A stretch of DNA of 64,000 bases from Bifidobacterium castoris. Lineage in GTDB: Bacteria; Actinomycetota; Actinomycetes; Actinomycetales; Bifidobacteriaceae. The notes beneath the pieces are model-generated. The model ran no database searches. It was not told where the DNA came from and saw only the letters and a list, made by a program, of their open reading frames with translations. The DNA lies in contig NZ_QXGI01000008.1 in NCBI RefSeq assembly GCF_003952025.1, positions 49,148 to 113,147 of the forward strand, in the 5' to 3' direction. A program made the translations under genes and the position numbers. Below are positions 25,815-37,305 of this stretch, in pieces. Positions within the stretch are counted from its first letter, which is position 1; every line of letters begins with the position of its first letter.

Positions 25815-26050
25815 CGCGCCGGGCGACGCAGCCGGTTGTGGCGGGCCGAACTGTCGACGGGGTCGACGGGTTGGCCCGCGGACGGGTCGGTTTGCGGGTT
25901 GGCTTGCGGGTCGAGTCGTCGGGGTGGTCGATGGGATGGGACGCTGCGGGTAGGTCCGTCGATGGGACCGGCGGAGTGGGACGGCAACGGGTCGGTTGGC
26001 GGGTGGGGTCGTCGCCCGGTGCGACGGATCGGGACGGAACCCGGGGAGCG
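25815..26050. repeat. GC-rich degenerate repeat region upstream of the ProX-like gene
   Basis: Contains GTCGACGGGGTCGACGGGTT-like and repeated GGGACG, GCGGGT and GTCGATGGGA segments in irregular order. It lies between two divergent genes, so it may include both promoters. I see no coding gene in it. Confidence 0.5.
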
Positions 26051-26158
26051 CGCTCGTCGCAGGTCACGCATACGGCGGTAGGGCGGCGTACGTATGCTGA
26101 AACTGGCATGTACAGACGGCGCGCGTCGTGGGCGCGGGCGGGAAACGGGAGGTCACCG

Positions 26159-26869
26159 ATGGCGGACGCCGACGAACGGGAGGTCGCGAGGCTCGACGCC
26201 GAGCCACGCCCCACGCCCACGACACCGCGCAGCGGGCAGGAGATGCAGGAGAACCTCGTCTCGAAGCATCCGCAGGCAACGATTCCTGAATCGGATGTGT
26301 CGCTCGCCGACATCGAACGCAGCAAGTCGCATCCAGTGCGTTGGGCGCTCGGCTGCATCCTCGCGCTCGTCGCGCTCGTGTTCCCGTACTGGGCCGGCCG
26401 CACGCTCGCGGTGCGGCGCACGGCGCAGATCGTGCAGCTGTTCGCGAACGTCGACCCGCGCGGCATCGCGCTCGTGGCGTGGGCGGTCACGTTGTTCGCG
26501 TTCGTGTCGCTCGCGATGATGATCGTGGAGCGACGCAAGATTCCGTGGTTTGCGTCTTTCGTCGTGTTCCTGTGCGGCGAACAGTTCATCTCGGGCGTGT
26601 CGCTGCTCAAATTCGACTTCTGGCATTCGACCTACGTCATGTACGGCGACTCCGCGCGCATCGCGAACGCGGCGAACCTCGGCATCATCGCCGCGTCGAT
26701 CGCGCTCGCCGTCTTCGCCGTCGTCTGGGTGGGGCTGCTCGTCGCCATCAAGAAGGATTCACCGCTCAACGTGCTCACCCATGTGTGGACGTCGATGCTG
26801 CTGTGGTTCGTCTTCGAGGTGGTCGCGCTGCTCATCGTGATGTTCGGCGGCATGTTGACGATTGTCTGA
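26159..26869 (+). CDS. Four-helix membrane protein, unknown function
   Basis: 236 residues from ATG 26159 (ACGGGAGGTC upstream; an earlier ATG at 26108 lacks a good site). A soluble acidic N-terminal segment of about 60 residues is followed by four predicted transmembrane helices: GCILALVALVFPYWAG, VAWAVTLFAFVSLAMMIV, ANLGIIAASIALAVFAVVWV and MLLWFVFEVVALLIVMFGG. No enzyme motif is visible. Neighbours give no pathway clue. Confidence 0.75.
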   Translation: MADADEREVARLDAEPRPTPTTPRSGQEMQENLVSKHPQATIPESDVSLADIERSKSHPVRWALGCILALVALVFPYWAGRTLAVRRTAQIVQLFANVDPRGIALVAWAVTLFAFVSLAMMIVERRKIPWFASFVVFLCGEQFISGVSLLKFDFWHSTYVMYGDSARIANAANLGIIAASIALAVFAVVWVGLLVAIKKDSPLNVLTHVWTSMLLWFVFEVVALLIVMFGGMLTIV

Positions 26870-26909
26870 TCGCGCGCTTGTCCCGCGCTTGTCCCGCGCT
26901 TGTCCCGCG

Positions 26910-26956
26910 CATATGTGAACGGCGTCCCCTTCGTCGGGGGACGCCGTTCACATATG
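26910..26956. terminator. Perfect 20-bp hairpin between convergent genes
   Basis: CATATGTGAACGGCGTCCCC pairs fully with its complement across a seven-base loop. It separates the plus-strand membrane protein gene from the minus-strand dehydrogenase gene, so it serves both. Just before it the ten-base unit GTCCCGCGCT recurs three times. Confidence 0.65.
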
Positions 26957-26972
26957 CGGATGGGACTGCGTG

Positions 26973-27944
26973 TCAGCGCAGGCCGACACGCTCCAGGTTC
27001 TCCTTGACGTGCGCGCAGCTTGCATGGAACTCGGCGAGCTCGGCGTCCGACAGGTCGAAGTGCATGACCTCCTCGACGCCGTCGGCGCCGATGACGCACG
27101 GCAGCGACGTGAAGAACCCCTCCTCCCCGTAGTCTCCCGTCATCAGCGTCGAGCATGGCGTGATGTAATGCTCGTTCGAGACGACGGCGCGCACGATGCG
27201 GCATGCGGCGCCGGCGACGGCGAACTCGGTGCAGTGCTTGCCGGCGTAGGTCACGTAGCCGCCGCGCCGGGCCTCCTCCTCGACCTTGGCCTCGTCGAAG
27301 CCGAAGCGTTCCGGCTGTTCCCGTTTGAGCTGGGCGAGCGGTTTGCCGCCGAAGTTCACGGCGCTCCATGCGGCGAACATGCTGCTACCGTGCTCGCCGA
27401 GCATATAGGCGCAGATCGAATGCTGGTCGTAGCCGGTCGCGCGCGAGAGCGCGTACTTGAGCCGGCTCGAGTCGAGCGCCGTGCCGGTGCCGATGACGCG
27501 GCGCGGATCGATGCCGGAGAGCTTCCAGATTTCAGTGGCGACGACGTCGCAGGGGTTCGCGATGCTCACCCAGACGCCGTCGAATCCGGCGTCGGCGATC
27601 GGCTTGATGAATTTCTTCGCCGTGTCGGTCGTGTAGAACAGTTCGCCGTCGCGGTCCTCGCTCGCGAGGTTGACCTTGCCGGCGGCGTTGACGATGACGT
27701 CGCATTCGGCGAGACGCCCGTAGTCGTCGCCGCAGTTCACGAGCGCGACGTTGTGTGGGCAGAACGCGAGCGAATCGCCGAGGTCCTGCACCTCCGCCGC
27801 GAGCTTGGCGCTATGGTCCTCGTCGCCGGAGCACTGCTCCGTCATGTACAGTTCGTCGGCGATGCCCTGCAGCACGAGACTGTTCGCGACGTGCGCGCCC
27901 ACATGTCCCATGCCGACGATGCCGACCTTCGTGACCGTACCCAT
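26973..27944 (-). CDS. L-lactate / L-2-hydroxyacid dehydrogenase
   Basis: 323 residues from ATG 27944, preceded by AGAGGAAGC; the open frame upstream is low-complexity. NAD-binding site MGTVTKVGIVGMGHVGAHVA, substrate-binding DSSRLKYAL, and catalytic GEHGSS (His) with NPCDV are all present. The flexible loop reads AAGKVNLASEDRDGEL rather than the usual lactate-dehydrogenase loop, closer to hydroxyisocaproate dehydrogenase-like members. Converts pyruvate or a related 2-oxo acid using NADH, regenerating NAD in fermentation. True substrate cannot be told from sequence alone. Confidence 0.85.
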   Translation of the reverse strand: MGTVTKVGIVGMGHVGAHVANSLVLQGIADELYMTEQCSGDEDHSAKLAAEVQDLGDSLAFCPHNVALVNCGDDYGRLAECDVIVNAAGKVNLASEDRDGELFYTTDTAKKFIKPIADAGFDGVWVSIANPCDVVATEIWKLSGIDPRRVIGTGTALDSSRLKYALSRATGYDQHSICAYMLGEHGSSMFAAWSAVNFGGKPLAQLKREQPERFGFDEAKVEEEARRGGYVTYAGKHCTEFAVAGAACRIVRAVVSNEHYITPCSTLMTGDYGEEGFFTSLPCVIGADGVEEVMHFDLSDAELAEFHASCAHVKENLERVGLR

Positions 27945-28143
27945 ATCTGCTTCCTCTCTGGTGCTTGCACGTTTGCGTCCGTTGCGTGCGCGGATGCCTT
28001 CCGTATGCGCCGCCGGCGGCGTCGCGTGCGATGATGCTTGCCGAACATTGTGGGGCGCGACTGTTGCCCCGCCGTTGATGGGACGGCTTGCTTCCACCTT
28101 GGGCGAACAAAAAGGTCACATTGTGGACCGTGGGTGTGGATTC

Positions 28144-28432
28144 AGCGTCGCGGGGCGCGTATGTGTGCGCGGTGCATGACGCCGGGGTGCGGGTCGGCGT
28201 CCGGCGGCGCGTACGGGTGCGCGATGTGTGCCGCCAGAGTATGGGGCGGCGTCCGATGGTGCGTACGGGTGCGCGGAGCGTGACGCTGAGGTAGGGGTTG
28301 GCGGCGCGGGGTGCGTATGCGTGCGCGGTGCGTGACGCCAAGGTGTGGATTAGCGTCCGTCGGCGCGTATGCGTGCGCGGGGTGTGACGCGAAGGTGTGG
28401 TCTGACGTCTGGTTGGGCGTATGCGTGCGCGA
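28144..28432. repeat. 52-bp tandem repeat array between ldh-like and rpsO
   Basis: Five full 52-bp units (starts 28144, 28196, 28248, 28300, 28352) and a partial sixth from 28404. A core resembling GGCGCGTATGCGTGCGCG recurs in each, followed by a GTGACGC-like segment. Units differ at many positions. No gene is present between 27945 and 28603. Confidence 0.85.
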
Positions 28433-28603
28433 CTCGGGCCGACCGCCGCGTCGCCGCACCGTGTCGCCGCACGGCATCGCGCCGTGGCGCCGCGTCGCCG
28501 TCGCGGGGCTTCTGTATAGTGGCCGATTGGCGTGTTTCGCCCGCGGATAGAGAGCGCACCGGCATCGGGCCGGCAGCACCGCGCAGTCTACAAGGAGGAT
28601 GCC

Positions 28604-28873
28604 GTGGCACTGACGGCTGAAGAAAAGCAGGACATCATCGCTAAGTACGCTACCCATGAAGGTGACACCGGCTCCCCGGAGGTCCAGGTCGCGCTGCTCA
28701 CCAAGCGCATCGCCGACCTGACCGAGCACCTCAAGGAGCACAAGCACGATCACCACTCCCGTCGTGGTCTGCTGCTCATGGTCGGTGACCGTCGTCGTCT
28801 GCTCGACTATCTCAAGAACGTGGACATCAACCGTTACCGTTCGCTCATCGAGCGTCTGGGTCTGCGCCGATAA
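28604..28873 (+). CDS. rpsO: 30S ribosomal protein S15
   Basis: 89 residues, the standard size. GTG start at 28604 with AAGGAGG 8 nt upstream. Motifs [23 protein letters not shown] and [11 protein letters not shown] match S15, which binds 16S rRNA at the central domain junction. A TATAGT at 28515-28520 may be the promoter -10. It precedes pnp, the classic rpsO-pnp order. Confidence 0.97.
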   Translation: MALTAEEKQDIIAKYATHEGDTGSPEVQVALLTKRIADLTEHLKEHKHDHHSRRGLLLMVGDRRRLLDYLKNVDINRYRSLIERLGLRR

Positions 28874-28885
28874 TCCAAGCGTCCG

Positions 28886-28918
28886 CCCGAGTCCGGCCAA
28901 GGCCGGCTCGGGTTTTTT
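28886..28918 (+). terminator. rpsO terminator
   Basis: CCCGAG/CTCGGG outer arms and GGCC/GGCC inner arms (GAGTCCGGCC AA GGCCGGCTC) followed by TTTTTT. Ends the rpsO transcript before the pnp leader. Confidence 0.85.
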
Positions 28919-29215
28919 GTATGGAGCGCGCGACGGGAGACGATACGACGATACGGGCGCGCGGCGGTATGGCCGGCAGCATAGAGGGATGAACACGGGC
29001 CGGCGGTATTACAATGAGACACTGGCGGAGGCCGGACCGGGAGAGGTCCGGACCCCAAAAGAAGCCCGGGGATTCGTCAGGCCGATGAATCGCGGGGCGC
29101 GTGGGACGAAACACCCGCGGACAACATAATCAATCACGGTCACGGGCAGTTATCCGTGGCCCGACGAGGATGTTTGCAGAACAGAAGTAACAACAGAACA
29201 CAAAGGAGGAACCCT
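28919..29215 (+). other. pnp leader region
   Basis: About 300 bp between the rpsO terminator and pnp. A TACAAT element lies near 29010 and several short hairpins follow (GGCCGGACC with GGTCCGGACC). pnp leaders are often processed by RNase III in other bacteria. A 46-codon frame here has no support. Confidence 0.4.
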
Positions 29216-31861
29216 ATGGAGGGTCCCGAAATCAAGGCGGTGGAAGCCGTCATCGACAACGGTTCGTATGGCAAGCGCACGATGCGCTTCGAAACCGGTC
29301 GTCTCGCCCAGCAGGCGGACGGCGCCGTGGCCGCGTATCTGGACGACGATTCGATGGTCCTGTCCACCACCACCGCGGGCAGCACCCCGAAAGAGAACTA
29401 CGACTTCTTCCCGCTCACCGTTGACGTCGAGGAGAAGATGTACGCCGCGGGCAAGATCCCGGGCTCGTTCTTCCGCCGCGAAGGCCGACCGAGCTCCGAG
29501 GCGATCCTCGCATGCCGCATCATCGACCGGCCGCTGCGCCCGCTCTTCCCGCACACGCTGCGCAACGAGGTGCAGGTCGTCGAGACGATCCTCGCGGTGA
29601 ACCCGGAGGATTCGTATGACATGATCGCGCTCAACGCCGCATCGGCGTCGACGCTGATCTCCGGTCTGCCCTTCGCCGGCCCGGTCGGCGGCGTGCGCCT
29701 CGCGCTCATCGACGGCCAGTGGGTCGCGTTCCCGCGCTGGAGCGAACGCGAACGCGCCGTCTTCGAGATCGTCGTCGCCGGACGCGTCGTCGAGAACGGC
29801 GACGTCGCGATCGCGATGATCGAGGCGGGCGCCGGCAAGAACGCGTGGAACCTCATCTACGACGAGGGCCAGATGAAGCCGGACGAGGAGGTCGTGGCCG
29901 GCGGCCTCGAAGCCGCCAAGCCGTTCATCAAGGTGCTGTGCGACGCGCAGAACGAGCTCAAGAAGATCGCCGCGAAGGAGACGCGCGACTTCCCGCTCTT
30001 CCCGGAGTTCACGGAGGAGATCTACAACCGCGTCGACGAGATCGCGCACGCGGACCTCGACGAGGCCCTGTCGATCGCTGAGAAGCTGCCGCGCCAGGAG
30101 CGCATCTCCGAGATCAAGCAGAAGGTCCGCGATACGCTCGCCGTCGAGTTCACCGACATGGACGACGCGGAGAAGGAGAAGGAGCTCGGCAACGCGTTCA
30201 AGGAGCTGCAGCGCCAGATCGTGCGCCGCCGCATCCTCACGCAGGACTACCGCATCGACGGCCGAGGCCTGCGCGACATCCGTACGCTGTCCGCCGAAGT
30301 GGGCATCGTGCCGCGCGTGCACGGCTCCGCGCTGTTCCAGCGTGGCGAGACGCAGATCCTCGGCGTCACGACGCTCAACATGCTCAAGATGGAGCAGCAG
30401 ATCGACGCGTTGAGCGGCCCGCAGACGAAGCGCTACATGCACAACTATGAGATGCCGCCGTATTCGACCGGCGAGACCGGCCGCGTCGGCTCGCCGAAGC
30501 GCCGTGAGATCGGCCACGGCGCGCTCGCCGAGAAGGCGATCGTGCCGGTGCTGCCGAGCCGTGAGGAGTTCCCGTACGCGATCCGTCAGGTCTCCGAGGC
30601 CATCGGCTCGAACGGTTCGACGTCGATGGGCTCGGTGTGCGCGAGCACGCTGTCGCTGCTCGACGCCGGCGTCCCGCTTAAGGCGCCGGTCGCGGGCATC
30701 GCGATGGGTCTCGTCTCCGGCGACGTGGACGGCCAGCACGTCTACAAGACGCTCACTGACATCCTCGGCGCCGAGGACGCCTTCGGCGACATGGACTTCA
30801 AGGTCGCCGGCACCGCCGACTTCATCACCGCGCTGCAGCTCGACACGAAGCTCGACGGCATCCCGGCCGACGTGCTCGCCGGTGCGCTCAAGCAGGCGCA
30901 CGAGGCGCGCACGACGATCCTCGAGGTCATCAACGAATGCATCGACGGTCCGGCCGAGATGAGCCCGTTCGCGCCGCGCATCATCACGACGACGGTCCCG
31001 GTCGACAAGATCGGCGAGGTCATCGGCCCGAAGGGCAAGATGATCAACCAGATCCAGGAGGACACCGGCGCCGAGATCACGATTGAGGACGACGGCACCG
31101 TCTACATCGCCTCCGAAGGCGGTGAGGCCGCGCAGAAGGCGAAGGAGATCATCGACCAGATCGCCAACCCGCATGTGCCGCAGGCCGGCGAGACCTACAA
31201 CGGCAAGGTCGTCAAGACGACGAGCTTCGGCGCCTTCGTCAACCTGACGCCGGGCACCGACGGTCTGCTGCACATCTCGCAGATCCGCAACCTCGCCGAC
31301 GGCGAGCGCATCGACTCGGTCGAGGACGTGCTCAAGGAGGGCGACACCGTCGAGGTCGTCGTCCAGGGCGTCGACGACCGCGGCAAGATCTCGCTCGCGA
31401 TCCCGGGGTATGAGAACCAGGAGAGCAACGCCGGCGCCGGCCGCCGCGACGACCGTCGCCGTGACGACCGTGACGGCCGCCGCGACGACCGTCGCCGCGA
31501 TGACCGTGACGACCGTCCGCGCCGTCGCCGCGATGACCGCGACGACCGCCGTGCCGACCGTGACTACGACGACCGTCCGCGCCGCCGCGACTACGACGAC
31601 GATGACTATGATGACCGTCCGCGCCGCCGCCGTTCCGACGACCGTGACCGTGACCGCGACTATGATGACCGTCCGCGCCGTTCGCGCCGCCATGACGACG
31701 ATCGCGACCGCGATGATCGTCCGCGCCGCCGCCGTTCCGACGACCGCAACCCGCGCTACGCCGCCGACGAGAACTACGACGAGTACCGTGCGGGACGCGA
31801 GGAGCGTCACGAGCGTCCGCGCCGCCGTGTGCGTCGCGACTTCGATCCCTTCGAGGACTGA
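29216..31861 (+). CDS. pnp: Polyribonucleotide nucleotidyltransferase
   Basis: 881 residues from ATG 29216 (AAAGGAGGAA upstream); the open frame begins earlier. Phosphorolytic 3'-5' exoribonuclease of mRNA decay, acting as a trimer. RNase PH-type domains fill about the first 590 residues ([24 protein letters not shown]), KH domain follows near 598-640 ([13 protein letters not shown]), S1 near 658-735 ([15 protein letters not shown]). The last 140 residues are a highly charged Arg/Asp tail ([10 protein letters not shown] type), probably disordered and RNA- or protein-binding. Ends at a bidirectional terminator. Confidence 0.97.
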   Translation: MEGPEIKAVEAVIDNGSYGKRTMRFETGRLAQQADGAVAAYLDDDSMVLSTTTAGSTPKENYDFFPLTVDVEEKMYAAGKIPGSFFRREGRPSSEAILACRIIDRPLRPLFPHTLRNEVQVVETILAVNPEDSYDMIALNAASASTLISGLPFAGPVGGVRLALIDGQWVAFPRWSERERAVFEIVVAGRVVENGDVAIAMIEAGAGKNAWNLIYDEGQMKPDEEVVAGGLEAAKPFIKVLCDAQNELKKIAAKETRDFPLFPEFTEEIYNRVDEIAHADLDEALSIAEKLPRQERISEIKQKVRDTLAVEFTDMDDAEKEKELGNAFKELQRQIVRRRILTQDYRIDGRGLRDIRTLSAEVGIVPRVHGSALFQRGETQILGVTTLNMLKMEQQIDALSGPQTKRYMHNYEMPPYSTGETGRVGSPKRREIGHGALAEKAIVPVLPSREEFPYAIRQVSEAIGSNGSTSMGSVCASTLSLLDAGVPLKAPVAGIAMGLVSGDVDGQHVYKTLTDILGAEDAFGDMDFKVAGTADFITALQLDTKLDGIPADVLAGALKQAHEARTTILEVINECIDGPAEMSPFAPRIITTTVPVDKIGEVIGPKGKMINQIQEDTGAEITIEDDGTVYIASEGGEAAQKAKEIIDQIANPHVPQAGETYNGKVVKTTSFGAFVNLTPGTDGLLHISQIRNLADGERIDSVEDVLKEGDTVEVVVQGVDDRGKISLAIPGYENQESNAGAGRRDDRRRDDRDGRRDDRRRDDRDDRPRRRRDDRDDRRADRDYDDRPRRRDYDDDDYDDRPRRRRSDDRDRDRDYDDRPRRSRRHDDDRDRDDRPRRRRSDDRNPRYAADENYDEYRAGREERHERPRRRVRRDFDPFED

Positions 31862-31891
31862 TCGATGGGCGCCGGCTGAGTCCGGCCGCTG

Positions 31892-31939
31892 AACGATGAG
31901 GGCCCCGCCGTCCTGATGGACGGCGGGGCCCTCATCGTT
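31892..31939. terminator. Bidirectional terminator between pnp and nrdF
   Basis: AACGATGAGGGCCCCGCCG and its exact complement flank a short loop, giving a very strong stem between two convergent genes. Both strands lack a long T tract. Confidence 0.75.
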
Positions 31940-31963
31940 GCCGTTGCCCGCGGCGGCCCGGAA

Positions 31964-33034
<1,071 letters not shown>

Positions 33035-35212
33035 TCACAACGTGCAGCTGACGCAGCCGTCGACGGCGGTGCCTTCGAGCGCGCGCTGGCGGATGCGGAT
33101 GTAGTAGAGCGTCTTGATGCCTTTGCGCCACGCGTAGATCTGCGCCTGGTTGAGCTCGCGTGTCGTCGCCGTGTCCGGGAAGAACAGCGTCAGCGACAGG
33201 CCCTGGTCGATGTGCCGCGTCGCCTCGGCGTAGGTGTCGACGATCGCCTTCCAGCCGATCTCGTAGGCGTCGGCGTACAGTTCGAGGTTGTCGTTCGTCA
33301 TGTACGGGGCCGGGTAGTACATGCGTCCCGTCTTGCCCTCCTTGCGTATCTCGATTTTCGCGGCGATCGGGTGGATCGAGCTCGTGGCGTGGTTGATGTA
33401 CGAGATCGAGCCGGTCGGCGGCACCGCCTGCAGATACTGGTTGTAGATGCCGTCGCGCATGATCGCGCGCTGCAGCGCACGCCAGTCGTCGGCGGTCGGA
33501 ACCTCCACGCCGCAGCCGGCGAACAGCTCGGCCACATGTTCGGTGCGCGGCCTGATGTCGATCGATCCGTCGAGATACTTGTCGAAATGGTTGCCGGCGC
33601 CGGCCGGCTTCGCGTAGGCGGAATCCTCGAAGCCGGCGAATGCGCGGCCGTGTTCGACGGCGAGCTCGTGCGAGGCCGCGTAGGCGTGGTAGGCGACCGT
33701 CATGAAGTACAGGTTCGTGAAGTCGAGCGCCTCCGACGAGCCGTAGCGGATGCCTTCGCGCGCGAGGAAGCCGTGCAGGTTCATCTGCCCCAGTCCGATC
33801 GCGTGGCCTTCGTCGTTCGCGCGGCGGATCGACGGCACCGCGTCGATGCGCGTGTGCTCGGCGACGGCGGTGAGCGCGCGGATCGCCGTGCGCACCGGAC
33901 GCGCGAGTCCGGCGTCCATCGCGCGCGCGATGTTGAGCGAGCCGAGGTTGCAGCTGACGTCGCGCCCGACGTGGTCGTAGGAGAGGTCCTCGCGGTAGGT
34001 GCTCGGCTCCTGCACCTGCAGGATCTCCGAGCACAGGTTGCTCATCGTGATATGGCCGGCGATCGGGTTCGTGCGGTTCGCCGTATCCTCGAACAGGATG
34101 TACGGGTAGCCGGATTCGAACTGGATCTGCGCGAGCGTCGTGAAGAACCCGCGCGCGTCGATCTCGGTGCGCCGGATCCTCGGATTCGCGAGCAGTTCGT
34201 CGTAGTGCGCGCTGATGCCGAGGTCGGCGAACGGCACGCCGTATTCGCGTTCCACGTCGTAGGGGCTGAACAGCGCCATCGGCTCGCGCCGTTTCGCCAG
34301 TTCGAAGGTGATGTCCGGGATGACGACGCCGAGCGCGAGCGACTTGATGCGGATCTTCTCGTCGGCGTTCTCGCGTTTCGTGTCGAGGAAACGCATGATG
34401 TCCGGATGGTGGGCGTGCAGATAGACGGCGCCGGCGCCCTGCCTGGCGCCGAGCTGGTTCGCGTAGCTGAACGAGTCCTCGAGCAGCTTCATGACGGGCA
34501 CGACGCCGCTCGACTGATGCTCGATGTGCTTGATCGGCGCGCCCGCCTCGCGCAGGTTGCTCAGCAGCAGCGCGACGCCTCCGCCGCGTTTGCTCAGCTG
34601 CAGCGCCGCGTTGATGCCGCGCGAGATCGATTCCATGTTGTCCTCGATGCGCACGAGGAAGCAGCTGACCGGCTCGCCGCGCTGCGCCTTGCCGAGGTTG
34701 AGGAAGGTCGGCGTCGCCGGCTGGAAGCGGCCGGAGACGATCTCGTCGAGGACGTCGCGCGCCGCGTCCTCGTCACCGTCGGCGAGCGCGAGCGCGACGG
34801 CGACGGCGCGCTGCGGGAAGTCCTCGAGGTATTCCTCGCCGTCGAAGCTCTTCAGCGCATATGAACGGTAGAACTTGAACGCGCCGAGGAAGGTCTCGAA
34901 ACGGTGGCCGGCGTTCGCGGCGCGCATGTGCAGCTCGTCGAGGAAGGCCGGCGTATAGGCGGCGAAGACGTCCGGGTCGTAGTAGTCGTGGGAGATCAGG
35001 TAGTCGAGGCGTTCGGCGGTGCTCTCGAAACGGCGCGTGCGTGGGCGCACATGGCCGGCGAGGAAGGCGTCGACGGCCTCATGGTCCTTGTCGAACTGGA
35101 TACGGCCGTCCTCGTCGTAGAGGTTGAGCATCGCGTTGAGCGCATGGGGGTCGGCGCCCGGATCGACGATGGGGGAGTGGGTGGTCTGTGCGGGCTGTGT
35201 GGTCTGGGTCAT
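33035..35212 (-). CDS. nrdE: Ribonucleotide reductase class Ib, large subunit
   Basis: 725 residues. Catalytic subunit reducing ribonucleoside diphosphates. Cysteines seen in SNLCSEILQ and [11 protein letters not shown], glycyl/active region [20 protein letters not shown] and the C-terminal CVSCTL pair that accepts electrons from NrdH. No N-terminal ATP cone, as usual for class Ib. Lies between nrdI (57 nt) and nrdF in the operon, controlled from upstream of nrdH. Confidence 0.96.
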   Translation of the reverse strand: MTQTTQPAQTTHSPIVDPGADPHALNAMLNLYDEDGRIQFDKDHEAVDAFLAGHVRPRTRRFESTAERLDYLISHDYYDPDVFAAYTPAFLDELHMRAANAGHRFETFLGAFKFYRSYALKSFDGEEYLEDFPQRAVAVALALADGDEDAARDVLDEIVSGRFQPATPTFLNLGKAQRGEPVSCFLVRIEDNMESISRGINAALQLSKRGGGVALLLSNLREAGAPIKHIEHQSSGVVPVMKLLEDSFSYANQLGARQGAGAVYLHAHHPDIMRFLDTKRENADEKIRIKSLALGVVIPDITFELAKRREPMALFSPYDVEREYGVPFADLGISAHYDELLANPRIRRTEIDARGFFTTLAQIQFESGYPYILFEDTANRTNPIAGHITMSNLCSEILQVQEPSTYREDLSYDHVGRDVSCNLGSLNIARAMDAGLARPVRTAIRALTAVAEHTRIDAVPSIRRANDEGHAIGLGQMNLHGFLAREGIRYGSSEALDFTNLYFMTVAYHAYAASHELAVEHGRAFAGFEDSAYAKPAGAGNHFDKYLDGSIDIRPRTEHVAELFAGCGVEVPTADDWRALQRAIMRDGIYNQYLQAVPPTGSISYINHATSSIHPIAAKIEIRKEGKTGRMYYPAPYMTNDNLELYADAYEIGWKAIVDTYAEATRHIDQGLSLTLFFPDTATTRELNQAQIYAWRKGIKTLYYIRIRQRALEGTAVDGCVSCTL

Positions 35213-35269
35213 CGATGGTCCTGGAAACGGTTGGTCGGCAATGGTCGGGGTTATGGAGCGCGGGCGGGG

Positions 35270-35695
35270 TCACTGCGGGAGGGCGTCGAAGAAGCGCGTC
35301 ACGCCGTCGGTCACTGTCGCGACGTCGCGCGCCGTGCCCATCAGTTCGAAGCGGTACATCAGCGGGACATGGCATTTGCCGGCGATGATCGGGCCGGCGG
35401 CCGCATACGCCTCGCCGAAGTTCGTGTTGCCCGAGGCGATGACGCCGCGGATCCACGAACGGTTCGCGGGGTCGTTGAGGAAGCGCTTCACCTGGGGCGG
35501 CACGGCCTTGCGCGCGTCGCCGCCGCCGTAGGTCGGCACGATCAGGATGTACGGGGCGTCGACATGCAGCGCGCCGTCCGCCGGCGCGAGCGGGATGCGT
35601 CGCACGTCGATGCCGCGCGATGGGAAGCCGCAGCGTTCGACGAAGCGTTCGGTGTTGCGCGACGCCGACGAGAAGTAGACGACGGTGCCGGTCAT
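35270..35695 (-). CDS. nrdI: Flavodoxin-like NrdI
   Basis: 141 residues from ATG 35695, which overlaps the nrdH stop (ATGA). Opens with the FMN-binding [15 protein letters not shown], later [12 protein letters not shown] and [13 protein letters not shown], hallmarks of NrdI. It supplies oxidant for assembling the metal-tyrosyl radical in NrdF. Confidence 0.93.
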   Translation of the reverse strand: MTGTVVYFSSASRNTERFVERCGFPSRGIDVRRIPLAPADGALHVDAPYILIVPTYGGGDARKAVPPQVKRFLNDPANRSWIRGVIASGNTNFGEAYAAAGPIIAGKCHVPLMYRFELMGTARDVATVTDGVTRFFDALPQ

Positions 35696-35931
35696 GCCGC
35701 GTCGCCCCGCCGGACGAGGAGGCGGATGCGGTCGGGACGGTAGCCGGACCAGGATCCGGCGTCGGTGACGACGACCGGCGCCTGCAGGAACCCGGCGTCG
35801 CGCAGCGTCTGCGCCGCGGCCGGGTCGCGCGTGATGTCGACGGTGCGGTAGTCGAGGCCCGCGCGGTCGAAGGCGCGGCGGGTCGCCGTGCATTGCGGGC
35901 ATCCCGGCTTCGTGTAGATCGTGGTGGACAT
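35692..35931 (-). CDS. nrdH: Glutaredoxin-like NrdH
   Basis: 79 residues from ATG 35931 (GGAGCACC upstream). Redox motif CPQC, then [21 protein letters not shown] and C-terminal WSGYRPDRI, the NrdH signature. Electron donor for NrdE. First gene of the operon; paired NrdR boxes lie about 150-200 nt upstream. Confidence 0.94.
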   Translation of the reverse strand: MSTTIYTKPGCPQCTATRRAFDRAGLDYRTVDITRDPAAAQTLRDAGFLQAPVVVTDAGSWSGYRPDRIRLLVRRGDAA

Positions 35932-36082
35932 CGGTGCTCCTTTCGTTCGGCGGCCGTGGCCGGTGTGGTTCCGGACGGTCGTATGCGGTCGGCGATGCGC
36001 GTTCGGCGCGCTGCGCCGTGCATCCCGGTCGGGCGGCATATGCGGGGCCGTCGCCGGTGGGCGTGGCGTCGCTGCCTGAACA

Positions 36083-36128
36083 ACGATACATGGTATTTCT
36101 GGTGGCCGTTGAGCACTAGATGTAGTGG
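36083..36128 (-). promoter_or_regulatory. Paired NrdR-box-like operators upstream of nrdHIEF
   Basis: Box 1 ACGATACATGGTATTT (36083-36098) and box 2 GCACTAGATGTAGTGG (36113-36128) resemble ACACTATATATAGTGT. Their centres are 30 bp apart, the usual spacing for NrdR, so ribonucleotide reductase is probably repressed by NrdR. nrdR itself is not in the window. The remaining sequence from 36129 to 36454 shows no gene, only GC-rich short palindromes. Confidence 0.65.
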
Positions 36129-36454
36129 TTATGGTTGTGAGGAAGGCCACAGCCTCCGCATGTCGGCAGACATCCGTATGGGTCGCGTCGGCAACGCGCT
36201 GGCGACGGCGACGGCAGGGGCTGTGACGTTGTTCACAGGACATGCCGCCGACGGGCGCGCCGCTGCGCCGTCGGCGGACGGGATACGCCCGACGGGCGCG
36301 TCCGGCGGGACGCCCTGGGCGTGCGGGCGTGCCCGCGGATCGGGGATGAGGGCCGACGTTGTTGGCTGAGCGTGCGATAATCGGGACGATACCGGGACGG
36401 CGGACGGCGACGCATGAAGCCGTCACACCCTTAGCCAATCAAGGAGAACCGCTT

Positions 36455-37219
36455 ATGAACGGCCCCATCATCGCGTTGATCGTCATCCTGGCGGTCATCC
36501 TCATGCTCGTGATCTGGTTCATCACGACCTACAACTCGCTCGTGCAGCTGCGCAACCGCGTGACGAACGGCTGGGCGCAGGTCGACGTGCTGCTCAAGAA
36601 ACGCGCCGACCTCATCCCGAACATCGTTGAAACGGTCAAGGGATACGCCGGGCACGAGAACGCCGTGCTCACGCAGGTCACGCAGGCGCGCGCCAACGCC
36701 GTGAGCGCCGCGAGCCAGCCGAACGTGCCGCTCGCAAGCCGCATGAACGCCGAGAACCAGCTGTCGCGCGCGATGTTCAACCTCCGCGCCGTCGTCGAAG
36801 CCTACCCCGACCTCAAGGCGAACGTCAACTTCATGGAACTGCAGCGGCAGCTCGCGCAGATCGAGGAGCAGATCGCCTACGGACGCCAGTTCTACAACGA
36901 CGTCGTGCTCAAGTACAACAACAAGATCCAGACGATCCCGTCGAACATCGTCGCCGGCATGTGCCACTTCGTCGAAGCCGCGTATTTCAACGTCGACGAG
37001 GCCGCGCGCCAGGCGCCGCAGGTGAGCTTCGCGCAGCCGGGCGCGCCGGGCGCCCCGATGCCGGGTACGCCGATGCCGACGCAGCCCTCCGCGCCGACGC
37101 AGCCGATGCCGGCCGCCCCGATGCCGACGCAGCCGCAACCGCCGGCGAACAACGGCGGCTATCCGCAGTATCCAGGCGCGGACGGCGGCGTGCAGGGCGG
37201 CGGCTACCCGCAGTACTGA
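36455..37219 (+). CDS. lemA: LemA family protein
   Basis: 254 residues from ATG 36455 (AAGGAGAA upstream). One N-terminal transmembrane helix (PIIALIVILAVILMLVIWFI), then the LemA helical body (YNSLVQLRNRV, QVDVLLKKRADLIPNIVE, YNNKIQTIPSNIVA). The C-terminal 60 residues are Pro/Met/Gln-rich with PMPTQP repeats, probably disordered. Function in bacteria is poorly known. It stands before two DUF2207 genes, a recurring pairing of envelope proteins. Confidence 0.92.
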   Translation: MNGPIIALIVILAVILMLVIWFITTYNSLVQLRNRVTNGWAQVDVLLKKRADLIPNIVETVKGYAGHENAVLTQVTQARANAVSAASQPNVPLASRMNAENQLSRAMFNLRAVVEAYPDLKANVNFMELQRQLAQIEEQIAYGRQFYNDVVLKYNNKIQTIPSNIVAGMCHFVEAAYFNVDEAARQAPQVSFAQPGAPGAPMPGTPMPTQPSAPTQPMPAAPMPTQPQPPANNGGYPQYPGADGGVQGGGYPQY

Positions 37220-37264
37220 CGCCGACGCCCTTTTCTTTCCGCGCCCCTCAATCGGTGACGGCCC

Positions 37265-37305
37265 GAGGCGGTGGCGACGCGCACGATGCGCGCCGCCACC
37301 GCCTC
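37265..37305 (+). terminator. Candidate terminator after lemA
   Basis: GAGGCGGTGGC and GCCACCGCCTC arms form an 11-bp stem with a GC-rich inner loop. No T tract, so termination is uncertain. The rest of the 335-bp gap shows nothing else. Confidence 0.5.

Noticed and set aside
28144-28432. 52-bp array as CRISPR
   Set aside because: Whole units are similar with no unique spacers, and no cas gene is near.
28989-29129. 46-codon frame in the pnp leader
   Set aside because: No ribosome site or recognisable composition; more likely leader RNA.
29150-31810. Very long open frame on the minus strand opposite pnp (886 codons), and similar ones opposite other genes such as 16173-19064
   Set aside because: High GC codons leave few stops in the opposite frame; composition is Val/Arg/Asp-rich nonsense and the plus-strand genes are secure.
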